DNA of 36,275 nt from Lentibacillus kapialis (GCF_014646635.1 NZ_BMNQ01000035.1:1-36275); one strand, 5' to 3'; positions 1-8,100 are shown, numbered from the stretch's first letter. The notes: generated by a model not told the origin, from the sequence alone. Translations and numbers: made by a program.

Positions 1-123
1 GTTTGCCGCCGACTTCCTTCCGATTCCACCTCGCAGTGGACACCCTTGTCTTTGGCTAGCGGTTCCTACTACCAAGCCCGCAGGAGACTTTCACTCCCTA
101 GACATAGCACATGCCCGGCGCAC
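1..123 (-). mobile_element. Group IIC intron, 5' end (domain I), cut by window edge
   Basis: Read on the minus strand from 123, the sequence opens GTGCGCCGGGCATG, the conserved 5' end of bacterial group II introns. It then follows the order of domain I landmarks known from the Oceanobacillus iheyensis group IIC intron: GGGAGTGAAAGTCTCC, AAGGGTGTCC, then GGAATCGGAAGGAAGTCGG and CGGCAAAC. Only about 123 nt are in the window; the reverse transcriptase and domains V-VI, if present, lie beyond position 1. The intron abuts the stem-loop at 124-171, the insertion preference known for class C introns (just after a terminator). The landmarks are seen directly; assignment to class C rests on recalled similarity. 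Confidence 0.88.
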
Positions 124-171
124 TAAGAGAGGCTGACACAAGCCAACCGGCTTTGGCGTCACCCTCTCTTA
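124..171 (-). terminator. Stem-loop after the MMPL gene, used as intron insertion site
   Basis: TAAGAGAGG at 124-132 pairs with CCTCTCTTA at 163-171, and inner GAC/GTC and GCCAA/TTGGC pairs extend the stem. It lies about 20 nt beyond the stop of the minus-strand transporter gene, so it is probably its terminator. The expected T-tract is absent because the group II intron begins directly at the foot of the stem. Confidence 0.65.
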
Positions 172-190
172 TATGATAGGAGCAGCATAT

Positions 191-2395
191 TTACTTTTCC
201 TTCCACATCTTCCCCGGCCAAAAGGCAAACCGGCCCAGCAGTGTCGTAATGGACGGGACAAGCAAAGGCCTGACAATAAATGTATCCATTAGAACACCAA
301 TGGCGGTAACCACCCCAAATTGAACAAGGATCTGAATGGGCATGACAGCCAGCACCGAAAATGTTCCAGCCAAAATCAATCCAGCTGAACTGATGACACC
401 GCTTGTTTGACTGACACCTTCAGATACAGCCTTTTTCATGGACATAAACTGGCGGTTTTTCCAAATGGTTGATACCATGAAAATGTTGTAATCCTCACCA
501 AGGGCAACAAGAAAAACGAATGCGTACAGCGGAATTAACCCCTGCATCGCCGTTGCATCGAAACCATAGTGCAGCACGAGCCATCCCAGTCCCAGAGCTG
601 ATAAATATGACAGGACGACCGTCAGTAACAAATAGACCATCGCGACAATAGAACGGAGGTATACAAGCAGTAATACCGCAATAATCGAGAGTACAACGGG
701 AACAATGATACGCTGATCCTGACTTGTTACATGTTCCGTATCATAAAGGTTCGCTGTTTCACCACCAATCCAGACATGTTGGGATGCATCCTCAAGTCCC
801 GCTTCTTCAAGCGATTCTGCAACATCAGCTTTTAAATCCGGAATGAGATTAACTGCCTTAGTTGAATAAGGATCAATGGACAATATTAATTCCAATTCCT
901 GATAATTTGCATTCACCTCACCAGTTCTTGGCTCACTAACACTTTGCGTCACATCCATTGCAGCGATTTTATCACGCAAGGATGAAAGGTCTTTACCTTC
1001 TGTGTCAACAATCACCTGTACTGGAGCAATTTCACCTGGCGGATAATGGTCTGCCATAATAGTAAACCCCTCACGTGAAGGCATATCCTCAGGAAACGAC
1101 TGAAGTACACCATAGGTAAATGGGATTTTTGGTGCGAATAATGCAAGCCCGCCGAGGAAAATGGTGCAAATCACAATAATGTACCATGGACGCTTTGTCA
1201 CCAACCTGCCAATAGCGTTACTGAAACGGCTTCTCGCTTTAGGATGCCGGACCGGTTTCCCTTTTTTGGCCTCCAATTCATTTGCCATGTTTTCTGTACG
1301 GGGAATGAAAGGAAAAAAGGCGGTTCTGCCAAGGATCGATAATATGGACGGCAATAATGTAAGTACTGCCACTCCCATAATGAAAATAGCCAGACTAAAT
1401 GGCACACTAAACCGGTCGTAGGATGCGTACTGCGCTAATGATAACGATAAGAGTCCAATCACAGTCGTCAAAGCACTCATCATAATGGCTCCGCCGGAAT
1501 GACCAATCGCTTTTTGTAGCGCCGTATATTTATTCGCCTCCACTTGCAGTTCATCACGATATCTGAAAATAAGAAATAAGCAGTAATCGGTTCCAGCACC
1601 AAAGAGTAGAACTGTCATGATCGACACGGCTTGAGCGTCTAATTCAATCCATTTTTGACTGGCCATGAATCCCAGCAAAGGATTAACCAGAGCATAGGCC
1701 AGCCCGACACTAATTAAAGGGACAACAGCAAGGATAGGCGAACGATACAGAGCAACCAGTAAAACTAATACAAGCACGACCGTTGCAATCAGTAACGTAA
1801 CATCTGCCTGGCCGAATAATTCTGTTGCATCCGTCTGAATACCGGCAGGACCTGTCATACGCAGATGCAGTCCATCATTCGATATATCTCCATCAAACGG
1901 ATTTTTATCTGTGATTTTTTTCATCTCTTTCTTTAACGCAACTGTGCCTTCTTGCAGTGCTTCTGTTGATGCATCCTTTTCAAAAAACACTGGTGTAACC
2001 AGCACCTCGTTATCACTTGAAGCCTGTTTTTTCAACGCTTGAATCGGTGCTTTTGCAAAATCCGGAACCATCGATTGAGATGTAAGCGGCTCCTGCTTCA
2101 ATTGTTGATAAAGTGATTGAACCATATTATAGTCAGCTTCAGTTAACCCGCCATTTCGATACCATACCAACAAGAGCGGCACACCTTTGTCATTTGGAAA
2201 TTGTTCATCGATTATTTCCTTTGCTTCAACTGACATGGCGTCTTTGGGCAATAAGTTGTTCGACGCTGTTTCTTCCTGATTCACGTGTGGCCAGATAAAT
2301 GTAAACAATCCAATCACGAGCATCCATATCACAAGTGTTACAAACCGGCTTTTACGCCCCGAAACATACCTTCCCCATTTCTGTAATAAATTCAT
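191..2395 (-). CDS. MMPL/RND-family membrane transporter
   Basis: A 734-residue RND-superfamily MMPL protein, close in length to Bacillus subtilis YdfJ. There is one N-terminal membrane helix (about 19-37), a large extracytoplasmic domain, a helix bundle at about 197-365, a second outer domain and a second bundle at about 565-720. Each bundle carries the family's conserved acid-tyrosine motif (GTDY near 268, GEDY near 633), expected to take part in proton coupling. It probably exports a lipid or amphipathic compound by proton antiport; the substrate is unknown. The ATG at 2395 is preferred over the TTG one codon upstream because GGAGAGG lies 8 nt before it. The gene is divergent from the TetR gene at 2769, its likely regulator. 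Confidence 0.9.
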   Translation of the reverse strand: MNLLQKWGRYVSGRKSRFVTLVIWMLVIGLFTFIWPHVNQEETASNNLLPKDAMSVEAKEIIDEQFPNDKGVPLLLVWYRNGGLTEADYNMVQSLYQQLKQEPLTSQSMVPDFAKAPIQALKKQASSDNEVLVTPVFFEKDASTEALQEGTVALKKEMKKITDKNPFDGDISNDGLHLRMTGPAGIQTDATELFGQADVTLLIATVVLVLVLLVALYRSPILAVVPLISVGLAYALVNPLLGFMASQKWIELDAQAVSIMTVLLFGAGTDYCLFLIFRYRDELQVEANKYTALQKAIGHSGGAIMMSALTTVIGLLSLSLAQYASYDRFSVPFSLAIFIMGVAVLTLLPSILSILGRTAFFPFIPRTENMANELEAKKGKPVRHPKARSRFSNAIGRLVTKRPWYIIVICTIFLGGLALFAPKIPFTYGVLQSFPEDMPSREGFTIMADHYPPGEIAPVQVIVDTEGKDLSSLRDKIAAMDVTQSVSEPRTGEVNANYQELELILSIDPYSTKAVNLIPDLKADVAESLEEAGLEDASQHVWIGGETANLYDTEHVTSQDQRIIVPVVLSIIAVLLLVYLRSIVAMVYLLLTVVLSYLSALGLGWLVLHYGFDATAMQGLIPLYAFVFLVALGEDYNIFMVSTIWKNRQFMSMKKAVSEGVSQTSGVISSAGLILAGTFSVLAVMPIQILVQFGVVTAIGVLMDTFIVRPLLVPSITTLLGRFAFWPGKMWKEK

Positions 2396-2432
2396 CAAAC
2401 CTTCCTCTCCTTGGTACTTATAAGTTTTTTTT

Positions 2433-2608
2433 ATAACGTCAGAAAGTATAAAATATGGATGACCTTATAAGAAAAGCTTCGGCATTCGCTATAAGACGAG
2501 GCGAATGCCGAGTTTTTCTAATAACGTCAGAAAGTATAAAATATGGATGACCTTATAAGAAAAGCTTCGGCATTCGCTATAAGACGAGGCGAATGCCGAG
2601 TTTTTCTA
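2433..2608. repeat. Exact tandem duplication of an 88-bp intergenic element
   Basis: Positions 2433-2520 and 2521-2608 are identical 88-bp units. Each begins ATAACGTCAGAAAGTATAAA and ends with a hairpin (CGGCATTCGC ... GCGAATGCCG) followed by GTTTTTC, so each could act as a plus-strand terminator. A diverged, interrupted relative lies at 10960-11137. The pair sits between divergent genes, where a terminator would separate the two control regions. Confidence 0.9.
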
Positions 2609-2681
2609 AGCAAACATACGCGTCCATGCAAGAACGATTTATGTAAAGCACCCCTATGCAATAATTATATATACCGGTTAG

Positions 2682-2731
2682 TTAATTATCAATTAATAAT
2701 TCACCTTTTCACCGCTTTTGTATGATATAAT
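2682..2731 (+). promoter_or_regulatory. Probable promoter and operator for the TetR gene
   Basis: A perfect inverted repeat TTAATTATCAATTAA (2682-2696) lies upstream of a TATGATATAAT stretch (2721-2731) that can supply a -10 box; the -35 is weak. A palindrome between a TetR gene and a divergent exporter is the usual layout of a TetR operator. The assignment is an inference. Confidence 0.4.
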
Positions 2732-2768
2732 TCACTCAAAGCTTGATATAAAGCAAGGAGAGAATGTT

Positions 2769-3395
2769 TTGAAAGTCAAGAAAACGCGACCTTTAGGCAG
2801 ACCGCGCAGAAGTGATCGAACACAACCCACATCTGAGTTAATCATCCAGGCTGCAACACGATTATTTATTGAATACGGATACCAGAATGTTTCGGTTGAC
2901 GATGTCGCAAAACAATGTGACTTAACAAAAGCTACCGTTTATTACCATTATGACAGTAAGGCGAGATTATTCACAAAAACAATGGTCCAAATGATGGTCC
3001 GCATTCGTGAACGCATTAATACGATGCTTCAGGAATCAATTCCATTGAAAACCCGTTTATTCAACATCACAAAAGCACATCTGGAAGCAACCGTGAATTT
3101 TGATATGGATGGATTTATGAAAGGGGTTGATAACGCGCTAACACCCGAACAGCTTGAGGAGATAACCAATGCCGAAACAGCCATGTATCAAACGATCAGA
3201 CACGCGTTTGTTTATGCAATGGAGCAGAAAGAAATACGTCATATTAATCCAACATTCGCAACGCATGCCTATCTTTCCCTTTTAAAAGCGGGCAATTACA
3301 GGAATGAAAGTGATCATCCCGACACTATCGACGAAACAGCGAAGCAGATCATCCAACTGCTTTGGCAGGGATTACAGCCTGAGGAGGAGATATAG
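2769..3395 (+). CDS. TetR-family transcriptional regulator
   Basis: A 208-residue TetR-type repressor. The N-terminal 60 residues after a basic arm (KKTRPLGRPRR) form the typical DNA-binding domain, with the recognition region LTKATVYYHYDSKARLF; the rest is the ligand-binding helical domain. A TTG start at 2769 is chosen because AAGGAG lies 8 nt upstream; the longer reading frame from 2718 has no ribosome site. It is divergent from the MMPL exporter, so it most likely represses that gene and itself. Its stop codon directly touches the ATG of the next gene. The ligand is unknown. Confidence 0.88.
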   Translation: MKVKKTRPLGRPRRSDRTQPTSELIIQAATRLFIEYGYQNVSVDDVAKQCDLTKATVYYHYDSKARLFTKTMVQMMVRIRERINTMLQESIPLKTRLFNITKAHLEATVNFDMDGFMKGVDNALTPEQLEEITNAETAMYQTIRHAFVYAMEQKEIRHINPTFATHAYLSLLKAGNYRNESDHPDTIDETAKQIIQLLWQGLQPEEEI

Positions 3396-3761
3396 ATGCG
3401 TTTATGGCATGAAGGGCTTTTGCCGGAAATTCCTCGTCAACAGCTGCTCGGTCAGCACCGGGAATGCTGTGCCCTCCGTGGTAAAGGATGGGGGAAAAAG
3501 CACGCCACTATCAATTATGTATTTGATTATACACCTTATAAACTTTATGTCTACCATATGAAAGTTATGAATGAAATGCAGAGAAGAGGATATCATCATG
3601 ACCAACGCTGGGAAGACCCCTATTACCGTGGTAAATTTTGCCCGCCGCACACTAGTGAAAGTGTCGGTTATACAAAAGATGAGGCAGGCTATCCGGAACA
3701 CAATAATGCGTACTTACAACAATGTCTGAAAAACCTCCGTGAAAAAGGGGTTAACATATGA
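3396..3761 (+). CDS. Pyrimidine dimer DNA glycosylase-like protein (Pyr_excise / TIGR02328 type)
   Basis: A 121-residue protein of the small Firmicutes family I recall as TIGR02328, related to T4 endonuclease V (DenV). Without gaps, Q15, L17, R22 and E23 match DenV, where E23 is the catalytic acid. The second residue is Arg instead of the DenV Thr2 whose amino group attacks the damaged sugar, so the same chemistry is uncertain. Other visible motifs are LRGKGWGKKH, MNEMQRRGY and WEDPYYRGK. The ATG begins at the base after the TetR stop, and its GAGGAGGAG ribosome site lies inside the TetR gene, so the two are translated together. Repair of UV damage is a family-based guess. Confidence 0.72.
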   Translation: MRLWHEGLLPEIPRQQLLGQHRECCALRGKGWGKKHATINYVFDYTPYKLYVYHMKVMNEMQRRGYHHDQRWEDPYYRGKFCPPHTSESVGYTKDEAGYPEHNNAYLQQCLKNLREKGVNI

Positions 3762-3777
3762 TCACCCAAACGTATAG

Positions 3778-3820
3778 AAGAATAGAATGCATTTAGGTCA
3801 TATAAATACATCCTATTCTT
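3778..3820 (+). terminator. Candidate terminator after the TetR/glycosylase pair
   Basis: AAGAATAGAATG (3778-3789) pairs with CATCCTATTCTT (3809-3820) apart from one mismatch, around a 19-nt loop. The T-tract is poor, so strength is uncertain. Confidence 0.45.
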
Positions 3821-3831
3821 ATCTTGGCAGC

Positions 3832-3914
3832 TCAGAAAGTATAAATTATTTCTTACTGCATAAGTGCAACTAAGGCCTTCGTCATTAAGTTTGGCGATAA
3901 GTCAAGTTTTCTAA
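3832..3914 (-). repeat. Intergenic repeat, module C of the mosaic family
   Basis: About 83 bp beginning TCAGAAAGTATAAATTATTT. Its reverse complement closely matches 11001-11080, sharing CTTAGTTGCACTTATGCAG and the flanking hairpin arms. It is the stand-alone form of the segment that interrupts the repeat at 10960-11137. Confidence 0.75.
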
Positions 3915-3943
3915 GGTGCGGCCGGAAAGTCCCCGCCTCAAGC

Positions 3944-4489
3944 CTAATAATAAGGGGAAATCAAAACATAAACAAGCACACCTGTTATACTGACATACAG
4001 CCATATTGGCATTGTCCAGTGTACGATTTTTTTATGCCGTTCGTACTCTCTGTTCCATGCACGTGCCACACTTGTAAGGGCAAGCGGCACAATTGCTGCA
4101 GCCAGAACAATGTGTGTGATTAAAATAAAGTAATACAAAGCAGCAATGGCACCTTCTCCACCAAATGGCGTGGATGGTGCCAACGCATGATAGGTGACAT
4201 ACGATAATAGAAAAAGGAATGTTGTCACAAAAGCCGCATAAATAAACCGGCTATGAACCTTATATTTTTTGTTTAATATGGCTACCAATGCACAGATTAA
4301 AAATACAAATGTAAAACTGTTAAATATGGCATTCAAAAGCGGCAAAATAGTAAGATCAAATGCATCAAAGTCCTCTGCACCCGGCATTCCGGCCAAAAGA
4401 CCCACCGCACTGATAAGGATAATCGATAGTGTGATAATCCAAGGTTTATAATGACGTTTTTTAAAGGGCTTGTCAGTTTCATTCATCAT
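3944..4489 (-). CDS. DUF420 membrane protein (YozB/CtaM-like)
   Basis: A 181-residue integral membrane protein with five likely helices (about 16-34, 49-74, 82-102, 117-140, 158-178), of the DUF420 family that includes B. subtilis YozB. Staphylococcus aureus CtaM, of the same family, is needed for a working aa3-type quinol oxidase, so a role in terminal oxidase maturation is plausible. Conserved-looking histidines lie near membrane edges (HSRF, YHAL, THIV, RHKKIVHW). The ATG at 4489 is chosen because GGGAG stands 8 nt upstream; a longer start five codons upstream precedes that site. No oxidase gene is nearby. Confidence 0.85.
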   Translation of the reverse strand: MMNETDKPFKKRHYKPWIITLSIILISAVGLLAGMPGAEDFDAFDLTILPLLNAIFNSFTFVFLICALVAILNKKYKVHSRFIYAAFVTTFLFLLSYVTYHALAPSTPFGGEGAIAALYYFILITHIVLAAAIVPLALTSVARAWNREYERHKKIVHWTMPIWLYVSITGVLVYVLISPYY

Positions 4490-4665
4490 ATCTATCACTC
4501 CCATTCAAACTTTCTCATCTCTCACATGGAAATCGTAACACAATCTTTTGCTTCACAGTGAATTCCCGGTAAAAAGTCAAAAATATGTTGAAGATAATAA
4601 GAGTGATAATCATGGTTACAGCATGGGGGGTTCTACATGCTGACACTGATAGCCCGGACAATACA

Positions 4666-4697
4666 TGAGACTGTCGCTTTCATTAACGACAGTCTCA
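4666..4697. repeat. Inverted repeat between DUF378 and DUF420 genes
   Basis: TGAGACTGTCG at 4666-4676 is perfectly complementary to CGACAGTCTCA at 4687-4697 with a 10-nt loop. It lies downstream of the minus-strand DUF378 gene and may terminate it, though neither strand has a clear T-tract. Confidence 0.55.
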
Positions 4698-4747
4698 TCT
4701 TATATCGATCTGTAATGTTTAACGAACCAATTTTTCCTTAAATGGTA

Positions 4748-5038
4748 TTACTTATCACGAAATGGTTCATTCTCTTCACTAAATTCCGTCGCATAATTGA
4801 AATTTTCGGATCTCCTTGCACCATCATCAACATGATCTGTTTCATCAATCGTGTCAAATACTAATGGCAAGCAGAACAAAGCACCGATTCCGACCAATGT
4901 ATATACGACTCTGGACAATGCAGCACCCTGTCCGCCAAAAAGGGCTGCTACTAAATCCCATTGAAACAGTCCGATCAGTCCCCAATTAAGCGCACCGATT
5001 ATGACTAACACTAAGGCGATACGTTGAATTGTTTTCAC
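4748..5038 (-). CDS. DUF378 small membrane protein (YuzA-like)
   Basis: A 96-residue protein. The first 65 residues form two membrane helices with the DUF378 signature ALNWGLIGLF followed by a glycine-rich turn and YTLVGIGAL; this part matches B. subtilis YuzA in type. The C-terminal 30 residues are acidic and polar, an extension beyond the core domain and in keeping with halophile proteins. It starts with GTG at 5038, with AGGAG 8 nt upstream. The function of the family is unknown. Confidence 0.85.
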   Translation of the reverse strand: MKTIQRIALVLVIIGALNWGLIGLFQWDLVAALFGGQGAALSRVVYTLVGIGALFCLPLVFDTIDETDHVDDGARRSENFNYATEFSEENEPFRDK

Positions 5039-5226
5039 TTGTCACTCTCCTAACATTAGATATACTGCTCCTCCGCGTACCATAAAGAAAAAGGCCTATT
5101 AAGTGAAATCCCATTTCAGCGAAGTGCGTTCTTATTATTTGAATAACTATTCTTTTTATGCATCTATACATGCAGAGAAAGAGGAAACGCGCCAACCAAA
5201 GCATCAGTGGTTCTGTTTGCGAATGT

Positions 5227-5252
5227 GTTTAAAACGGGATCAAGACGTGTAT
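5227..5252 (+). promoter_or_regulatory. Possible sigma-B-type promoter
   Basis: GTTTAA (5227-5232), a 14-nt spacer, then GTGTAT (5247-5252) fit the general-stress sigma-B pattern GTTTAA-N13/15-GGGTAT with one mismatch. A sigma-A reading (TTTAAA and TATTAT) is also possible. It is about 60 nt upstream of the following gene. Confidence 0.4.
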
Positions 5253-5310
5253 TATATATAGGAAGGATTGAAACGCGAACATGTCGTGAAAACAGCAGAA
5301 AGGAGGCTGT

Positions 5311-5655
5311 ATGAACAAATCAAGCTATACGTTCAAAACTAATAATGACGTTAACATCATCAAACACATCAGAAATCAAGTTCCCGTTCACATCATCACA
5401 ACAGTATCGGACATCGGCTGCCTTAGAGTTGGTAATGAGAGGTTTATAACGTTTGTCCCTAATGGCTGTCGGGGGGATATATCAACTGTGGTAATAACAG
5501 AGCGTTATGCTTGCATTCCATTACAATACTACACCACATTAAATGGCACCTTTAACATCTATGATTTTGATTCCGGAGATGAAATTGTGCTTAGACTAAA
5601 TGGCGAATACGATGTACATAACGCTTCTGATATCATTGTGTTTAACAAAAAGTAA
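5311..5655 (+). CDS. Hypothetical protein, 114 residues
   Basis: I do not recognise this protein. It is a real-looking gene: AAAGGAGG lies just upstream of the ATG and the start region is compact. The sequence is soluble, without signal peptide or membrane helix, rich in Val, Ile and Thr, and probably mostly beta strands (VPVHIITTVSDIGCLRVG, ERFITFVPNGCRGDISTVVIT, GTFNIYDF, DEIVLRLNGEYDV). Two cysteines (38 and 54) could be paired or bind metal. It stands alone on the plus strand behind a possible stress promoter. Confidence 0.65.
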   Translation: MNKSSYTFKTNNDVNIIKHIRNQVPVHIITTVSDIGCLRVGNERFITFVPNGCRGDISTVVITERYACIPLQYYTTLNGTFNIYDFDSGDEIVLRLNGEYDVHNASDIIVFNKK

Positions 5656-5740
5656 CAGACCTCATCATATTTCATTTCAAGACGCCCTCATCACTTATCT
5701 TATAGAATGTTTCATATAAAGATATGTGTGCTGCAGTACT

Positions 5741-5771
5741 TTTCTAAGACAGGTCATACCTGCCTTAGAAA
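5741..5771. repeat. Long inverted repeat with a 3-nt loop
   Basis: TTTCTAAGACAGGT (5741-5754) pairs with ACCTGCCTTAGAAA (5758-5771) with one mismatch around CAT. It lies about 90 nt after the 114-residue gene and may end its transcript, but lacks a T-tract. Confidence 0.6.
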
Positions 5772-5995
5772 GCTGCCATTTATTAATAATCAATGATCGT
5801 TCCACTTACCCAATAAAGTTTCAATGCCCTCTTTAAGTGCGTTAAATTTAACCAGTAGACCCAGGAAATGGGTAAATGGATTCATATTGGTATAGGACTA
5901 TCGTATCCGCGAGCGACAAAATCCTTTATTAAATTTCGTGAATGACCATATTAGCAAGTTTGGGTGTCATTTTGACTAGAAAAAAGCGAACAAAT

Positions 5996-6071
5996 TGTGA
6001 ACTTGAGCCGGAAATTTGTGAACTTGAGCGGAAATTATGTGAACTTAAGCGAAAATCATGTGAACTTGAGC
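5996..6071 (+). repeat. 21-bp tandem repeat, four copies
   Basis: The core TGTGAACTTGAGC recurs at 5996, 6017, 6038 (one change) and 6059, an exact 21-bp period. The remaining 8 bases of each unit vary (GGAAATT, GAAAATCA and similar). It lies in the 567-nt gap between the 114-residue gene and the serine hydrolase. The spacing is too short and the filler too similar for a CRISPR array. Confidence 0.85.
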
Positions 6072-6105
6072 CAATCCAATAGCACTGCATCTTGAACGAA
6101 AATTA

Positions 6106-6136
6106 GAAAAACCGCCGGCTCTGTCAAATCGGCAGC
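6106..6136 (-). terminator. Terminator of the serine hydrolase gene
   Basis: On the minus strand GCTGCCG pairs with CGGCGG/T (one wobble) across a 14-nt loop and is followed by TTTTT (plus-strand A run at 6106-6110). It is about 90 nt beyond the stop at 6223. Confidence 0.6.
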
Positions 6137-6222
6137 TTCTATCGATGCACTCTCTCTACTTAATATCCAGTGTTATCTGACACACTTATCAAAAAATAAC
6201 AGGAACGAATCAACCAAACACA

Positions 6223-7959
6223 CTAATCGTTGTTACTGTCATTACCCTTGCAAAAAGATACAAGTTGTTCGCCTGCTCTCGCCTGGGGCACCGTAGAGTC
6301 AAAGTCATCCGAATCCGAAGATGTTAACGCGTTTGCCATTCGAAATCCGACGACATGGCCGGGCATGAGCGTAACAAGATTACCACCATACCCCTTCATG
6401 TTCGGTAGATAAAGCCGGCTTCCTTCTGGTGAGCGGTAAGGTTCAATATGCCAATTCATCGCATAATATTTAGGCCCAAATTCATTCTGCTCTCCCTTTG
6501 GAATAGCTAAAGAAGGTGGCTCTTGTTTTGGCAATATGCTGTCCACCAACCGGCGATGTAGTATCTGGTTACCATTCCAGTTACCACGCTTTTCATAGAG
6601 CAAAGCGATTTTAGTCAAGTCGTCCAGTGTGGCGTGATAACCGAAATCCATTCTGGGATGACCAGATGAACCGTTGTCCTCGATGCTGCGATTTACTGAC
6701 GCATAGTATATTCCAATTGGCTCGTATACCTCCTTCTTGAGCAACTGATCCAAAGTGGCGTCCTCACCCTCCCTACTCCTAAGATATTCTTCAAGAGCCA
6801 CACCAAGAAGAAATGCGTCCTGATCACGGTAATTGTACTTCGTTCCCGGCTCCCAAACCCGTGGATAGTTTAATGATTCCGTAACCTTTTCATTTTTTGA
6901 TAAAGCTAAATACCACCGGTGATAATCACATAAATAGCATGTTGGGTCGTCGGTGGTGGCTCCGCGACCTGAAGCCATATTAGCCATGTCCAGATATGTG
7001 ACATCATTCCACTCTTTTAGGGACTCCGGCATTTGTATATAGTTGGCAATCTTCTCATCAAGCAGGCCACATCCATACTTCTGTGCTAAACGTAACATGG
7101 CCACGTTCATCATCGCCGTTTTTGTCACCGACCAAACGCCATAACGTATGTCATCGCCATATGGAAATGGACCAGCTGCGAAATGGCAAGGTGATCGGTA
7201 CAGCACCCCTTCATAGAACAGACCGGTCTGAAGAACATGTTTTTCCTCGGCTTTGTTTTTTGCGCCATTAAACACCGCTAAATTTTTATCTCCGACCTTT
7301 TGTTTTAATTCATGGAGTGGTGCAGTTGGAAAGCAGTTCTCAAGATGAAGACGATAAATATTTTTGTGATTCTCCAGATTATCTATTCCACCGGGATTAT
7401 ATGAAGCTTTCGTAATTCCCCAGGCGTTAAAATAACCCGATACATCGAAGGGCCCTGTCTGTGCAACTATTTGAAATCGAACATGTGACACTTTATCTTC
7501 TTTATAAAGGAACATAGCGATCCCCATATGCGTTTCGCCTTCTAAGCGATTGACGAGAGAAAATGGAAATGACGCACGATTCCATCCGTTATCTTGGTCA
7601 AGGTTACTCCAAACGCGCCCCGGTTGGACAATGATATCCCAGTAGCTTCGTGTTTTCTCCAGCGTGCCATTTGGAATAACATCCTGCGTTACGGGAACGA
7701 GATATTTGTCATCGACGGTAAAAAATTCTAAAGACACATCCGGGAAAAAAGTAATATCGTTGCCGTGCACTTTGTTCGTACTTAACTCCGGTGCCATACC
7801 CATTTGCGTGCCTTCCAACATTAAAGTACCTTCAAATTCCGCAGAAGGATTTTGAGCATTATCAGGGGCGGCAAACTGATCATTCCTTGTTAAGCCTTTG
7901 ACCTCCGTCCCTTCGATGAGGTCTTTCCACATAATTGGATCGTTAGCTATTTCCATCAT
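6223..7959 (-). CDS. Serine beta-lactamase-like hydrolase with extra N-terminal domain
   Basis: A 578-residue protein with no signal peptide. The C-terminal half (about 240-570) is a class C beta-lactamase / DD-peptidase fold: SxxK nucleophile motif SVTK at 277-280, a YNY motif at 375-377 where the family has YxN, and a glycine-rich KGYGGN near the end in the place of the third active-site motif. The N-terminal 230 residues look like a beta-rich domain I cannot name. Family members include esterases and amidases; the substrate here is unknown. Two adjacent ATGs follow GGGGAGG with 8-nt spacing. It lies downstream of the frameshifted betaine-binding lipoprotein, but a hairpin separates them. 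Confidence 0.8.
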   Translation of the reverse strand: MMEIANDPIMWKDLIEGTEVKGLTRNDQFAAPDNAQNPSAEFEGTLMLEGTQMGMAPELSTNKVHGNDITFFPDVSLEFFTVDDKYLVPVTQDVIPNGTLEKTRSYWDIIVQPGRVWSNLDQDNGWNRASFPFSLVNRLEGETHMGIAMFLYKEDKVSHVRFQIVAQTGPFDVSGYFNAWGITKASYNPGGIDNLENHKNIYRLHLENCFPTAPLHELKQKVGDKNLAVFNGAKNKAEEKHVLQTGLFYEGVLYRSPCHFAAGPFPYGDDIRYGVWSVTKTAMMNVAMLRLAQKYGCGLLDEKIANYIQMPESLKEWNDVTYLDMANMASGRGATTDDPTCYLCDYHRWYLALSKNEKVTESLNYPRVWEPGTKYNYRDQDAFLLGVALEEYLRSREGEDATLDQLLKKEVYEPIGIYYASVNRSIEDNGSSGHPRMDFGYHATLDDLTKIALLYEKRGNWNGNQILHRRLVDSILPKQEPPSLAIPKGEQNEFGPKYYAMNWHIEPYRSPEGSRLYLPNMKGYGGNLVTLMPGHVVGFRMANALTSSDSDDFDSTVPQARAGEQLVSFCKGNDSNND

Positions 7960-8010
7960 TTCATGTTCCTCCCCTAAACGATTTGCTTATCATTAAAGTA
8001 TGTGAATTAC

Positions 8011-8045
8011 TAAAATGACGGCCAAGCAAAGCACCTGACCGTCAT
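8011..8045 (-). terminator. Terminator after the frameshifted binding-protein gene
   Basis: On the minus strand ATGACGG pairs with CCGTCAT across a 17-nt loop and is followed by TTTTAG. It separates the lipoprotein transcript from the hydrolase gene. Confidence 0.6.
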
Positions 8046-8100
8046 GTCATGACTCAATGACGCATATGAAAAATTTGAATAAACAACATGTAACCAATTC

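Noticed and set aside
2718-2768. Upstream TTG start for the first TetR protein
   Set aside because: It lies within the probable promoter and has no ribosome site; the TTG at 2769 does.
4614-4670. Small frame of 18 codons (MVTAWGVLHAD...) between DUF420 and DUF378 genes
   Set aside because: There is no ribosome site, it is very short and it runs into the inverted repeat at 4666.
5996-6071. Possible CRISPR array
   Set aside because: The period is 21 bp, and the stretches between cores are 8 bp and similar to one another, so there are no real spacers.
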